Positions 1 to 9,009 of a stretch of DNA of 64,000 nt are shown here, piece after piece; the stretch's first letter is position 1; every line of letters begins with the position of its first letter. The notes under the pieces were generated by a model, which made no database searches, was not told the DNA's origin, and worked only from the letters and a program-made list of their open reading frames with translations. A program made the position numbers and the translations under genes. The DNA lies in NCBI GenBank assembly GCA_018376135.1, contig JAHABX010000008.1:55720-119719 (forward strand), read 5' to 3'. This DNA is from Clostridiales bacterium. GTDB lineage: Bacteria > Bacillota > Clostridia > Lachnospirales > Lachnospiraceae.

Positions 1-375
1 CATAGTATCAATGTTTCCTATCTGTCCTGGCTGATGGCAAGAAAGCTTGGCTGCGATGAAAAGGCAGCGGCAAGAGCAGGGCTTCTGCATGATTTTTGTC
101 CGTATGATTTCAAAGAAAAGACTCCCACAGGAGAGTTTCAGGCATTCTTTCATCCAAAGGCGGCAGCAGAGAACAGTCTTCAGAGCTTTGCGATTAATAA
201 AAGGGAGATGGATGCGATCCTGTCTCATATGTTCCCTCTTGGACCTGTCCCGAAGAACAAAGAAGCGTGGATCATTACCGTTGCAGATAAGGTCTGTGCA
301 GTTATGGAGGTCTGCCATGTGGCAATCGCCCTCGCCAGACGCAACCGTGTGGTTATTATGCCGGTAGCCGCGTAA
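1..375 (+). CDS. HD-domain hydrolase, C-terminal part (5' end outside window)
   Basis: The reading frame is open from the first base and ends in TAA, so only about the last 124 residues are present. The motif LLHDFC with an upstream histidine in the first visible codons, and a later DAILSHMFP segment, match an HD-superfamily metal-dependent phosphohydrolase. The conserved His-Asp pair and the trailing ADKVCAV segment fit the family. Substrate cannot be told. It is followed at once by a strong hairpin terminator. The HD assignment is fairly secure; the specific role is unknown. Confidence 0.75.
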   Translation, partial: HSINVSYLSWLMARKLGCDEKAAARAGLLHDFCPYDFKEKTPTGEFQAFFHPKAAAENSLQSFAINKREMDAILSHMFPLGPVPKNKEAWIITVADKVCAVMEVCHVAIALARRNRVVIMPVAA

Positions 376-393
376 GCAGTCAATAGAATACAC

Positions 394-443
394 AAAAGAA
401 GCGATCAACCGGAAAGAACCATCCGGCTGACCGCTTCTTTTAT
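394..443 (+). terminator. Rho-independent terminator after the HD-domain gene
   Basis: A GC-rich inverted repeat (AAGAAGCG.TCA.CCGG pairing with CCGGCTGACCGCTTCTT, one mismatch) is followed by TTTTATTAT. The A-run in front of the left arm means it can also work for transcription arriving from the right, that is from the minus-strand gene at 541-1950. Confidence 0.8.
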
Positions 444-451
444 TATAAGAA

Positions 452-494
452 CCCTCCGTGTGTAAGAGGACATATGCCCCTTGTACACGGAGGG
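452..494 (-). terminator. Hairpin downstream of the phospholipase D-like gene
   Basis: The 10-bp arms CCCTCCGTGT and ACACGGAGGG enclose a 23-base loop. Read on the minus strand, the hairpin is followed by TTCTTATAAT, so it may end the minus-strand transcript. The T-run is weak and the loop is long. Confidence 0.4.
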
Positions 495-540
495 TAAATT
501 CATTCCTGTGATCTTGGCAGGACAGCGGTTTTCCATGAAA

Positions 541-1950
541 TTACAGGAATCTTCGGAAGGGTATGATCAGTATCCGGAGGATGGAATAGAACAGGTTCTT
601 GACCGGGCTTTCCTTTCCGGGTGTATAGTTCTCGCCGAAGGTATAGCTGCCATTGGCATCTGCAGTTTTACTGTAGGTCTTATCTCGTTCTGCCCGGGTG
701 CGCAGTGTAAGATTCAGCTCTTCACTGTCTACCACCAGCATAAGCTCTGTATCCTGATAGGTGCTGCGCATATCCAGGTTGTAAGAACCGATGATACTGA
801 TGGAATCATCGATCAGTACGGTTTTGGTATGGCTGGAATATATATCCATATATTCATAGACCTGTACACCGGTATTCCGGATACGCCTGCGCTGATTCAG
901 ATAATCTGTACAGCCCCATGGATTTGCGCCGCTTGCCACATCATTGGTGATGATCTCTGTCTGAATGCCCTGAGCAGTGAGGGAGGTCAGATCCTCATAC
1001 ATCTCATCACCGCAGATAATATAAGGGGTATAGATGGTGACCTGACTTCCCTGCTGCATGAGCTGATGAAGGGAGTACCACATCCATGGTTCCTTATTTT
1101 CTGCATAGATGGGATTGGAGAGCAGTGTGATCCGGTCAGCCGGGAAGGTCAGGGCTTCATAGTCCCAGGGCTCCCAGGCTTTTGGATATATGGTCTTTAA
1201 CTGTTCGTACTGTTTCCGAAGTGCTGTATCACATTCCTGTATCCGGTCTGTCTTTCTTCTGCACAGGTAGTCCCGGCTGTCAGGAAGAGACCAGATGGAT
1301 TCAAAATATGTCTGAAGCTGAACGAGAGAGGAGTCTGCCAGATCCGCAGTCTCATATACAAACAGTTCCTGGTCAAGATTCTGTTTGTCTGTGTAATCTC
1401 CCAGGAACAGGTCGGTGGTATTGCGGCCGCCCAGCAGATACATCTGTTGGTCAATGATCAGATATTTGTCATGAAGCCGTGCCTGAAGCTTCCAGGGCTT
1501 TAACAGATGGATGGGATTATATATTTTGACGGAAATATTCTCATGGGAGGCAAGTGCCTGAAACCAGGGGCGTCCCATAAGCTGCATATCGATCAATCCG
1601 CTGGCACCGTCTACAATGACCCGAACCTTTACCCCTCTGTCCGCTGCTTGAAGGAGAGCGGACATGATCTCCTTTCCGCCCCGGTCTGCATTAAAGTCAA
1701 AGGTAGACAGGATGATCTCCTCCTGGGCATCTTCCAGCATACGCAGCCGATACAGGAGGGCATCTGTGTTGTCATTGATGTATGCGATCCGCTCTGTGCC
1801 GGGAGCCGATGCCTGAAAGGTCCGGCTGTGAAAGCTTTCCCGGAAAGAGGGGGAGACTTTTTTGTGTGGAATGTAAGGGACAGTCAGCATACCGATATAC
1901 AGAATAAAAAAGAACAGGATCAGGTATCGAAGAGGAATTTTCCGACGCAT
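541..1950 (-). CDS. Phospholipase D / cardiolipin synthase-like protein
   Basis: 469 residues. An N-terminal membrane segment (about residues 6-25, LRYLILFFFILYIGML) anchors it. It carries two PLD motifs: HDKYLIIDQQMYLLGGRN near the middle and HTKTVLIDDSISIIGSYN near the C-terminus, both with the HxK(x4)D core and downstream Gly-Gly/Ser-Asn. The family transfers phosphatidyl groups (cardiolipin synthesis) or hydrolyses phosphodiesters at the membrane. The start was placed at ATG 1950 because AAGGAG lies 7-8 bases upstream; the frame is open further upstream but lacks a comparable site. It is divergent from the protease gene. Cardiolipin synthase is likely but other PLD activities are possible. 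Confidence 0.8.
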   Translation of the reverse strand: MRRKIPLRYLILFFFILYIGMLTVPYIPHKKVSPSFRESFHSRTFQASAPGTERIAYINDNTDALLYRLRMLEDAQEEIILSTFDFNADRGGKEIMSALLQAADRGVKVRVIVDGASGLIDMQLMGRPWFQALASHENISVKIYNPIHLLKPWKLQARLHDKYLIIDQQMYLLGGRNTTDLFLGDYTDKQNLDQELFVYETADLADSSLVQLQTYFESIWSLPDSRDYLCRRKTDRIQECDTALRKQYEQLKTIYPKAWEPWDYEALTFPADRITLLSNPIYAENKEPWMWYSLHQLMQQGSQVTIYTPYIICGDEMYEDLTSLTAQGIQTEIITNDVASGANPWGCTDYLNQRRRIRNTGVQVYEYMDIYSSHTKTVLIDDSISIIGSYNLDMRSTYQDTELMLVVDSEELNLTLRTRAERDKTYSKTADANGSYTFGENYTPGKESPVKNLFYSILRILIIPFRRFL

Positions 1951-1987
1951 ATATATACTCCTTATCATTGGTATCATGTATTCCAAC

Positions 1988-2015
1988 ATTATACCATGAC
2001 CGCAGGAAAGGTCAC
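1988..2015 (-). promoter_or_regulatory. Promoter of the phospholipase D-like gene
   Basis: On the minus strand an extended -10 TGGTATAAT (TATAAT at 1993-1988) is preceded by GTGACC (2015-2010) at 16 bases. The spacer holds an inverted repeat TGACC-N8-GGTCA that could be an operator. Confidence 0.55.
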
Positions 2016-2116
2016 CGGACATTTGCACAGAATTGTCCGAATGCAGGGAAAGCAGAAGCACAATTCCTTTTTTATGCCATATTTATACAAAGAATGCATA
2101 TGCAAGGAGTCTGCCT

Positions 2117-3838
2117 GTGAATTGTCGGGAAGCAATTATGTCGGAAAATTATATGGATTTTATATGGAAGATCGATGTGACACCGGGACTTCCGGAGGAG
2201 CTGCCGCTGGATGCCTGCGTTCAGTATGTGAACCGGAATTTCAGTGCGTTTTATCTGAGACGGGATGAGGTCTTCTCCTCGATGGAACGGATTCCCATCG
2301 GGGATTATGCGATTCCATTCTGCCATACCCAGATGGATACAGAAAGTCTGGAGGCGACAAGGATCCTTCCGATCCAGAATCAGCCAGCCCTGAGTCTGAA
2401 AGGGAAAGGGGTGCTCCTTGGTTTTCTGGATTCCGGTATCTCATTGGAGAACGCTGTATTTCGGGATGGGAACGGAAGGACAAGAGTGATAGGGCTGTGG
2501 GATCAGACGGATCAGAGCGGGACGCCGCCCAGAGGAATGCTGTATGGAAGTGCATATACAAAGGTTCAGATCGATGCATGGCTGACTGAGGGCAGACAGG
2601 ATCTGCCGGGGGCAGATGAGAATGGACATGGAACAAAGGTGGCGTCTATTGCGGCGGGATCTGCTATGCAGGATGAAAATTTTATCGGGGCAGCTCCGGA
2701 AGCATCCATTGCTGTTGTGAAGCTGAAACAGGCAAAGTCCTTTATGCGCAGACTCCAGCAGATTCCACAGAACAGCATCGCTTATCAGGAGAATGATATG
2801 ATGCTTGCCATACGATATCTGGATATGCTGGCAGTAGAAGCGGATATGCCGCTTGTCATCTGCATTGCTCTTGGCAGTAACTCCGGCGGGCATACAGGAT
2901 CAACGCCTCTGGGGCTGTATTTGGAGGATTTCACCAGAAGAGCCGGGAGAGCAATTGTAGTGGCAGGCGGAAATGAAGGAAATCAGGCGCATCATTTCTT
3001 TGGTGTTGTTCCGGAGGAGCCGGGTTATCTGGATGTGGAGCTGCGGGTTGGTGAAGGCGAACCGGGATTTCAGCTCAATTTGTGGGGCAATGCACCAGGT
3101 ACCTTTTCCGCGGAGATCACTTCTCCTGCCGGGGAGCGGATTCCCAGGATCTTTCCCCGGATACTGGAGCGGCAGAGATTTGACTTTGTCTTTGAAGATA
3201 CGGTGCTGGATATTCAGTATGAGCTTACAGAGGTCATCTCCGGAGATGAACGGCTGCTCATTTCTTTTCGGAATCCTACGCCGGGTATCTGGCGGCTGAG
3301 AATCTACTCTGCCGGAAATCTGGAAAACAGCTTTCATATCTGGCTTCCGGTGACAGGTTTTATAAATGAGGGGACCTATTTCCTGCGTCCGGATCCGGAT
3401 ACGACGATCACAGAACCGGGAAATGTACAAAGAGTAATTACGGTTGCCGGATATGATGAAAAAACAGAAAGTATCTGGATGGATTCCGGAAGAGGGTATA
3501 CAAGAAATGACCATTTAAAACCGGATCTGGCAGCGCCTGCAGTGGAGGTATCCGCTATCGACCGTTTCGGAAGAAGCAGTACGCTGACCGGAACAAGTGC
3601 AGCTGCGGCATTGGGAGCAGGAGCCTGTACGCTGTTGATGGAATGGGGAATCGTGGAGGGGAATGTTCCGACAATGGATTGTGTGACCATTCAGCGCTTT
3701 TTGATCCGCGGAGCCAGACGTCCGGCGGCATTTGAATTTCCCAACCGCTTTTGGGGGGCTTATGGAATTATAGTGTCATGTAAAAGCGGATGCTGTGGAG
3801 TTTCGGATGACAAGGAGTCTAAAAATAAATGCATATAA
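2117..3838 (+). CDS. Subtilisin-like (S8) serine protease
   Basis: 573 residues. The catalytic triad is visible: Asp in LLGFLDSGIS, His in DENGHGTKVASIAAG, Ser in LTGTSAAAALGAG. A long insert with a beta-rich domain lies between the His and Ser blocks, as in clostridial Csp-like subtilases. No signal peptide is seen. The start was set at GTG 2117 because AAGGAG ends 7 bases upstream; ATG 2138 is in frame but has only a weak site. The C-terminus keeps PNR.WG.YG-like residues (FPNRFWGAYG) but then runs into an atypical Cys/Lys-rich tail right after a run of six Gs, which may mark a frameshift. Substrate unknown; a germination-protease-like role is only a guess. Confidence 0.8.
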   Translation: MNCREAIMSENYMDFIWKIDVTPGLPEELPLDACVQYVNRNFSAFYLRRDEVFSSMERIPIGDYAIPFCHTQMDTESLEATRILPIQNQPALSLKGKGVLLGFLDSGISLENAVFRDGNGRTRVIGLWDQTDQSGTPPRGMLYGSAYTKVQIDAWLTEGRQDLPGADENGHGTKVASIAAGSAMQDENFIGAAPEASIAVVKLKQAKSFMRRLQQIPQNSIAYQENDMMLAIRYLDMLAVEADMPLVICIALGSNSGGHTGSTPLGLYLEDFTRRAGRAIVVAGGNEGNQAHHFFGVVPEEPGYLDVELRVGEGEPGFQLNLWGNAPGTFSAEITSPAGERIPRIFPRILERQRFDFVFEDTVLDIQYELTEVISGDERLLISFRNPTPGIWRLRIYSAGNLENSFHIWLPVTGFINEGTYFLRPDPDTTITEPGNVQRVITVAGYDEKTESIWMDSGRGYTRNDHLKPDLAAPAVEVSAIDRFGRSSTLTGTSAAAALGAGACTLLMEWGIVEGNVPTMDCVTIQRFLIRGARRPAAFEFPNRFWGAYGIIVSCKSGCCGVSDDKESKNKCI

Positions 3839-3881
3839 AGAAAAAGGAATATAATGGATAAAGATTTTATTGTACAGATAC

Positions 3882-3911
3882 TTGTCAAGGGTTCAGGGCT
3901 TATGTTAGAAT
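3882..3911 (+). promoter_or_regulatory. Candidate promoter of the cyclase operon
   Basis: TTGTCA (3882-3887) and TAGAAT (3906-3911) are separated by 18 bases, about 38 bases before the MBL-fold gene. It would start transcription of the run ending at 11873. Confidence 0.5.
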
Positions 3912-3949
3912 TATACAGAATATGAAGAAAATGGGGGGAGGAAACGCAA

Positions 3950-4744
3950 ATGTGCGGTGAATGGACACTGTATGTCTGCGGAGCCAGAGGCTCTATGCCG
4001 GTACATGGAAGGGAATTTCAGGAATTTGGCGGAGCTACCAGCTGCTTTGTGGTGAAGAAGGGGACCTATGCGTTGATGGTGGACTGCGGAAGCGGTTTTT
4101 ATCGGGCACGCGAGATTCTTGCGGAGTGTGTACAGGTAGATATTGTATTGACGCACCTTCATTACGATCACATGATCGGACTTCTTGGCTATGGAGTGCT
4201 TCCAAAGCGGGCGAAAGTGAATTTCTACAGTACCTTTGACAGATGGTTTGGTTCAGAGACAATAAAGGAATTTTTCAGGGAGCCGTTCTGGCCGGTTGTG
4301 CCGGATATCGGGTCCTGTATTTCGGTGGAGTCGCCGGGAAGCATACAGCTGTCCGGCGGTATTGTGCTGTCTTTTTTTCCATCGGCACATCCGAATCAGG
4401 CAAATGTATGCAGACTTGAGATGGAAAACTTTGTACTCTGCATATCCTTTGACTATGAACATCTTGAAGAGCCTTCGGCGGCATTTCTGGAAGGCTGTGA
4501 TCTGCTGATCTATGATGGCATGTATACAAAGGAAGAATATGAGCTTTATAAGGGATGGGGTCATTCCTGCTGGCAGGAGGGCTGCCGTCTTGCAAGGAAG
4601 TATAAGATCAGAAGGCTTCTGATCACGCATCACGGAACGACGCGTACGGACATGCAGCTAAGAGCCATGGAGGAGGAGGCGCGCCAGCATTTTCCCGGAG
4701 CAGCCTTTGCCCGTATGGGTGACCGGCTTGAACTTGTAAGGTGA
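3950..4744 (+). CDS. MBL-fold metallo-hydrolase, possible cyclic-nucleotide phosphodiesterase
   Basis: 264 residues. The metal-binding motif THLHYDHMIG (residues about 66-75), a later SAHPNQ histidine, DGMY and a C-terminal GHSCW...LLITHH block define a metallo-beta-lactamase-fold hydrolase of the branch often linked to cyclic nucleotides. GGGGAGG lies 8 bases before ATG 3950. It is the first gene of a run that includes an adenylate cyclase, so hydrolysis of cAMP is an attractive inference but is not shown by the sequence. Other phosphodiester or ester substrates are possible. It is cytoplasmic: no signal peptide. Confidence 0.75.
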   Translation: MCGEWTLYVCGARGSMPVHGREFQEFGGATSCFVVKKGTYALMVDCGSGFYRAREILAECVQVDIVLTHLHYDHMIGLLGYGVLPKRAKVNFYSTFDRWFGSETIKEFFREPFWPVVPDIGSCISVESPGSIQLSGGIVLSFFPSAHPNQANVCRLEMENFVLCISFDYEHLEEPSAAFLEGCDLLIYDGMYTKEEYELYKGWGHSCWQEGCRLARKYKIRRLLITHHGTTRTDMQLRAMEEEARQHFPGAAFARMGDRLELVR

Positions 4745-4807
4745 AAAGAATCATACAGAAGATAAAAGAGAACATTGATACGAGAAAAGATGACGAGGAG
4801 AATGAAG

Positions 4808-7438
4808 ATGGGGGCTAAGATGAGAAAACGATGTTTTTCTGCTGCACTGGCGGTGATTTTTGCAGCCGGTGTTCTGTCTCCGCTGCCTTCCCGGGCTGCG
4901 GAGGTTCAGGTATCCGGACAGGAGGATACAGAAGTGGATCCGGAGAAGAATCCGGAGGAAGAGGTAATCCCGGAACCGGAGAAGAATCCGGAGGAAGAAG
5001 TAATCCCGGAACCGGAGAAGGAGCCGGAGGAAGAGGTAATCCCGGAGCCGGAGAAGAATCCGGAGGAAGAAGTGATCCCGATCCCGGAGAAAATCCCGGA
5101 GAAAGAAATAATTCCGGCTCCGGAAAATATTCTGGCAGAGGGAGACATGGAACCGTATATAATAGTTCCGGGCGGAGTAATCCGCACTCCGGAAGAGCTG
5201 CTGGCGTGGGTTGAATTTTTAGAAAGTGATCTGCCGTCGGACTGGACGATTCCGGCGATTACATTGGAAGCGGATATTGATATGGCAGACTATTGTAATA
5301 AGAATCCGGAAACAGAGTGGAAGGGACTTGGTACAAAGGCTAATAAATTAAAAGGCTCTTTTGACGGAAAGGGGCATGTGGTGACGCTTCCGGGCAAAGG
5401 ACCGGGACTGATCAACTATGCGTCGAATCTTGCACTTTCAAATGTAACAGTAAAGTCCGCAGCGCCCATCGAGTCATCCAATGAATATGGAGCAGCGGCA
5501 GGTATTGCCGCAAATGCAGAATACAGCACCATATCCAATTGTGTCAATCAGGCGGCAGTACAGAATTCCAGCGGAACGAGCCGTGAAAATATCTATGTGG
5601 GAGGTATTGTGGGCTATGCCAGCGATACGAAGATCGCTCATTGCTGGAACAGCGGCGTGATTACCGGAAGTCAGATTAATGGGAGTGAAAATGCCTATGC
5701 CGGTGGAATTGCAGGCGGTCTGTCCGCAGGGCAGGCGGCAGTGTCAGAATGCTTTAATATAGGAACCGTAAAGGGCAGTACTGCGGGCGGTATTGTTGGA
5801 AATATGAAAGACAGCAGCCTTAAAAACTGTTACAACAGCGGCTATGTTACAGGAGAAAATGCAGCAGGACTGGCAGGAGAGATGGAAGGAAGCTCTGTCA
5901 TCACATCTATAAATACAGGAAGCGTGACTGCGGAGATAACTTCTAATCCGGTTGCAATTGCGTCTGGCGGCACAGTCAAAAACTGTTATTATGACAATAT
6001 CATCTGTAAGGGAACAGGTTCTGCCGGTTCAGAGGGAAAAACTACCTATGAGTTGTTGACCACAGGAAAGAGTCTGTGGACAGAGACGAATGACAGCTGG
6101 AATTATGAAGGCGGCTATTATCCGATGCTGAAGTTTTCTGCCGGTGATTCCGCCGCAGCAGCAAAGGTGGCTTCAGCCGCAGCCTATGTTCCTTCTGATG
6201 GATATGTAAGCCTCAGTGCGGGAAGCTGGTCTGCAGAAGGAGATGCGATTGATTTTGGCAGCAGTCTTAAACTGCCGTCTGTATTGACCTATGAGAATGG
6301 CGGATTTTCAAAGAATGTGGAGCTGCCGGATCCAGGATCCTGGTCAGGCGATTATTATGTGGTAACCGGTACGAAGCTGACTAAGTGGGATATTCCGATA
6401 AAAGTGCAGATTACTCTGGACGGGAAAGAGATACCGGCTCAGGGCGGAATTTATCAGCTGCCTTACAACAGCAGACCGGATATAAAGCTGACGGCTTCCG
6501 GAAGCGTTTCATTGGATAATCTGAAGTGGCTGGCACAGATCCCGGACGAAACGGGACTTACCTTATCCCCGGATGCGGCGGGGACAGAGACCAGAATCAC
6601 GGGAGCCGTTTCTCCGAAGCCGGGACAGGAAAGCTTCCGGATTCTGCTTTGTGCGGGAGTACCCGATCATTATTACAATACATATGAATTTTACATTCAG
6701 GTAAAAGAGGGAGCGCCGGAGTTTGCAGTTACACTTCCGGAGGCAGAGCCGGATCCGGTCTATGATGGCAGACCGGTAGAAGTTCTGTGCAGTCTGCCGG
6801 ACGCCTCCGAGCAGCCCAATCTGGATAAATCTCAGATTGCCGTATCCTATTACTGCAAGGAGGGTTCTTCGGGCTGGATCCTTACGACTCCGGAAAACAG
6901 CGGAGCTTCGGCAGAAGGAAAGGAGCCTGTCCGGGCCGGGAGCTATAAGGCGGTGGTAAACTGTGCTGCAAACGAATATTACCAGAGCGCACAAAAGGAG
7001 CTGGAATATACGATCCGCCAAAGAAGCCTGACAGACGCCATGCTCACGGATACAGACTGGTCAGTTCCGGAGTCTCTGAACAGTGCCGAGGCAAGAAAGC
7101 ATGTGATCGTCCGGGAGACCGATACCGACATTGTGGAAGCCACAGGCAGAGAGCTTTTGAGGGAAGGAAAAGAGTATACGCTGACCTATGCAGGAACGAC
7201 GGAATTGGGAACAGCATCAGTTACCGTCACCGGAATCGGAAATTATACAGGTACACTGGGGCGCAGCTATGAGATACGGATCGGTTCCTGGCCCAATCGT
7301 TTGAAACCGGGAAATCCTTCTGTGCTGGGAGAGGGAAGCTGGTATCTGAAAGAACAGCCGGATGTGATCTATTACGGCGGCAGCACATTTTGCGTGCCGA
7401 GTGAGGGAGAATATGTATTTCTTCCCGTATGGAGGTAA
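4808..7438 (+). CDS. Secreted repeat protein with GLUG-like motifs and Pro/Glu repeats
   Basis: 876 residues. A signal peptide (KRCFSAALAVIFAAGVLSPL, cleavage after SRA) is followed by five 12-residue PEKNPEEEVIPE-type repeats (about residues 46-105), a beta-helix-like region with GGIVGYA, GGIAGGL and GGIVGNM motifs (about 260-345) characteristic of GLUG surface proteins, and a C-terminal Ig/MBG-like region with YDGRPV and AGSYKAVV. No LPXTG or membrane anchor is seen. ATG 4808 was chosen for GAGGAG 7 bases upstream; ATG 4790 and TTG 4775 are alternatives. It lies 63 bases after the MBL gene and ends 11 bases before FecR. Probably extracellular binding or adhesion; function unknown. Confidence 0.75.
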   Translation: MGAKMRKRCFSAALAVIFAAGVLSPLPSRAAEVQVSGQEDTEVDPEKNPEEEVIPEPEKNPEEEVIPEPEKEPEEEVIPEPEKNPEEEVIPIPEKIPEKEIIPAPENILAEGDMEPYIIVPGGVIRTPEELLAWVEFLESDLPSDWTIPAITLEADIDMADYCNKNPETEWKGLGTKANKLKGSFDGKGHVVTLPGKGPGLINYASNLALSNVTVKSAAPIESSNEYGAAAGIAANAEYSTISNCVNQAAVQNSSGTSRENIYVGGIVGYASDTKIAHCWNSGVITGSQINGSENAYAGGIAGGLSAGQAAVSECFNIGTVKGSTAGGIVGNMKDSSLKNCYNSGYVTGENAAGLAGEMEGSSVITSINTGSVTAEITSNPVAIASGGTVKNCYYDNIICKGTGSAGSEGKTTYELLTTGKSLWTETNDSWNYEGGYYPMLKFSAGDSAAAAKVASAAAYVPSDGYVSLSAGSWSAEGDAIDFGSSLKLPSVLTYENGGFSKNVELPDPGSWSGDYYVVTGTKLTKWDIPIKVQITLDGKEIPAQGGIYQLPYNSRPDIKLTASGSVSLDNLKWLAQIPDETGLTLSPDAAGTETRITGAVSPKPGQESFRILLCAGVPDHYYNTYEFYIQVKEGAPEFAVTLPEAEPDPVYDGRPVEVLCSLPDASEQPNLDKSQIAVSYYCKEGSSGWILTTPENSGASAEGKEPVRAGSYKAVVNCAANEYYQSAQKELEYTIRQRSLTDAMLTDTDWSVPESLNSAEARKHVIVRETDTDIVEATGRELLREGKEYTLTYAGTTELGTASVTVTGIGNYTGTLGRSYEIRIGSWPNRLKPGNPSVLGEGSWYLKEQPDVIYYGGSTFCVPSEGEYVFLPVWR
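4943..5122 (+). repeat. Five 36-bp in-frame tandem repeats
   Basis: Units start at 4943, 4979, 5015, 5051 and 5087. The first four differ at a few positions (AAG AAT/GAG, GAG/GAA, GTA/GTG); the fifth is more diverged. Each encodes a 12-residue Glu/Pro unit forming an extended acidic stalk behind the signal peptide. Confidence 0.9.
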
Positions 7439-7449
7439 GGAAGAAGAGG

Positions 7450-9009
7450 ATGAAAGATATAAAAAAGATACTGGCAGCACTGGGCCTTCTGATGCTTGCT
7501 GCACTCATTCCGGCAGAAGCAAAGGCGGCTCCGGAAGCAAAGCAGGAAACTTCGGAGGTGAAGCAGACTGCCGGAGATGAGACCGAATGGGATATGACAG
7601 CAGACAAAATGAGCCTGGAACGGACAGAGGGCGATGTGATCGTCAAGAATGCAAAGGGAAAAGAGGTAACCCTTCGTGAGGGTGCAAAGCTTTTCAACGG
7701 CTATCAGATCACTACGGGAGAAGGCTACGCCTGGCTGAGCCTTGACGATACAAAGCTTATCAAGCTGGACTGGAATTCCAGAGTGACCATAAAGAAAAAC
7801 GACAAAAAGCTGGATGTTATGCTGGAGAGCGGAAGTCTGTTCTTCAATATCAGCGAGCCGCTGGCAGAGGAAGAGAGCCTGGATATCCGGTCTGCTACCA
7901 TGTCGACCGGAATTCGGGGGACCCTTGGACTTTTGTTCACCCAGAAGAGTGATGATTATCTGGACATGAAGGCAGTTTCTCATGCGGAGCTCTACGAAGG
8001 AAAGCTGGCTGTTTCCTATCACGGAAAGGATGGAAAGGTCATATTGACGGAGATGGAATCCGGCAGCCGGGAGACCGTACGGACGATCCGCGAAAACTGT
8101 GATGGGGCGGCGTCTGCTCCCCTTTCAACAGGTATGCTCGACGGCATGTCTGTAAAGGATGCGCTGATGGAATGTGGTTTTATAGCCATAGAGGTGAAAA
8201 ATGATCCGGGACTGCAGGAGCGTCTGCTTCAGGGAGACAATGATATTGACGAAAAGGGACTGCAGGAGATCATAGACCATGCCGAGGAACAGCTGGAAAT
8301 GGATCAGAAGGAGCATCGGCTTCGTACAGCGGAGATAGAAAAAGAGCTGGAAAAGATAAAGGAACAGTTTGTGTCTCAGGGAGAGGGACCCGTGATGGAT
8401 CAGGTATTTGGCGAAAAGACAGATCTGCCGGAGCTTCAGGAAGAGCCGGATCCTTTCGAGGAGCCGGACATTCTGGATGAACCGAAGATTCCGGAAGAGA
8501 TCATGGAAGAAATAATGGAAGAAACGCAGACAGAAGGCGGACAGGAACCGGAGACGGAAGCCGGAACCACAACGGAAGATCCGGGACAGGGAGAGGATGA
8601 GTCGGAATCCGAAGGCAGCTCAGAGGACAGAGATGAGACGGATCCCGGAGAGGAAGAGGGACCTGCAGAAGAACCCGTGCTGCCGACTGACCCGGATCCC
8701 GACCCGACGCCGGATCCAACACCGGAACCGGACCCTGACCCGACACCGGATCCCGACCCCGATCCGACACCGGACCCTGACCCGACACCGGAGCCGGAAG
8801 AAAAGACATTTACGATCCGCTTTGAAAGTGCAGACGGAAAACCTTTTGCAATACAGGCGGTAAAAGAGGGAAGTAAAGCAAAGAAACCGATCCTGATGCC
8901 GGAGGCATCCGGAGCATGGCAGGCGGATGGACAGGATTATGATTTTAGTGCGGAAGTGACAAAGGACCTGACGCTCAGATGGAAGAACACTGGCGGAGCC
9001 GGAGCATGA
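7450..9009 (+). CDS. Secreted FecR-domain protein with Pro-rich stalk and C-terminal repeat domain
   Basis: 519 residues. A signal peptide (KKILAALGLLMLAALIPAEAKAA) precedes a FecR domain (about residues 40-165; ending in the typical SATMSTGIRGTLGL segment). Then come a charged helical region with many Glu/Lys, a DPDPTPDP-type stalk (8692-8802) and a C-terminal beta domain (ADGKPFAIQAVKEGS...DLTLRW) like InlB/Listeria-Bacteroides repeats. FecR domains act in periplasmic or extracellular signalling. ATG 7450 is preferred for AAGGA at about 8 bases; ATG 7429 inside the previous gene is in frame. It overlaps the cyclase start by 4 bases, implying joint expression with the CHASE2 sensor; physical partnership is inferred. 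Confidence 0.8.
   Translation: MKDIKKILAALGLLMLAALIPAEAKAAPEAKQETSEVKQTAGDETEWDMTADKMSLERTEGDVIVKNAKGKEVTLREGAKLFNGYQITTGEGYAWLSLDDTKLIKLDWNSRVTIKKNDKKLDVMLESGSLFFNISEPLAEEESLDIRSATMSTGIRGTLGLLFTQKSDDYLDMKAVSHAELYEGKLAVSYHGKDGKVILTEMESGSRETVRTIRENCDGAASAPLSTGMLDGMSVKDALMECGFIAIEVKNDPGLQERLLQGDNDIDEKGLQEIIDHAEEQLEMDQKEHRLRTAEIEKELEKIKEQFVSQGEGPVMDQVFGEKTDLPELQEEPDPFEEPDILDEPKIPEEIMEEIMEETQTEGGQEPETEAGTTTEDPGQGEDESESEGSSEDRDETDPGEEEGPAEEPVLPTDPDPDPTPDPTPEPDPDPTPDPDPDPTPDPDPTPEPEEKTFTIRFESADGKPFAIQAVKEGSKAKKPILMPEASGAWQADGQDYDFSAEVTKDLTLRWKNTGGAGA

Noticed and set aside
481..2268. Long plus-strand open frames opposite the phospholipase D-like gene
   Set aside because: They lie antisense to a gene with clear PLD motifs, lack ribosome binding sites and show no recognisable domains.
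8692..8802. CRISPR-like or tandem repeat array
   Set aside because: The repetition is explained by in-frame Asp/Pro/Thr codons of the FecR protein stalk, with no spacers.
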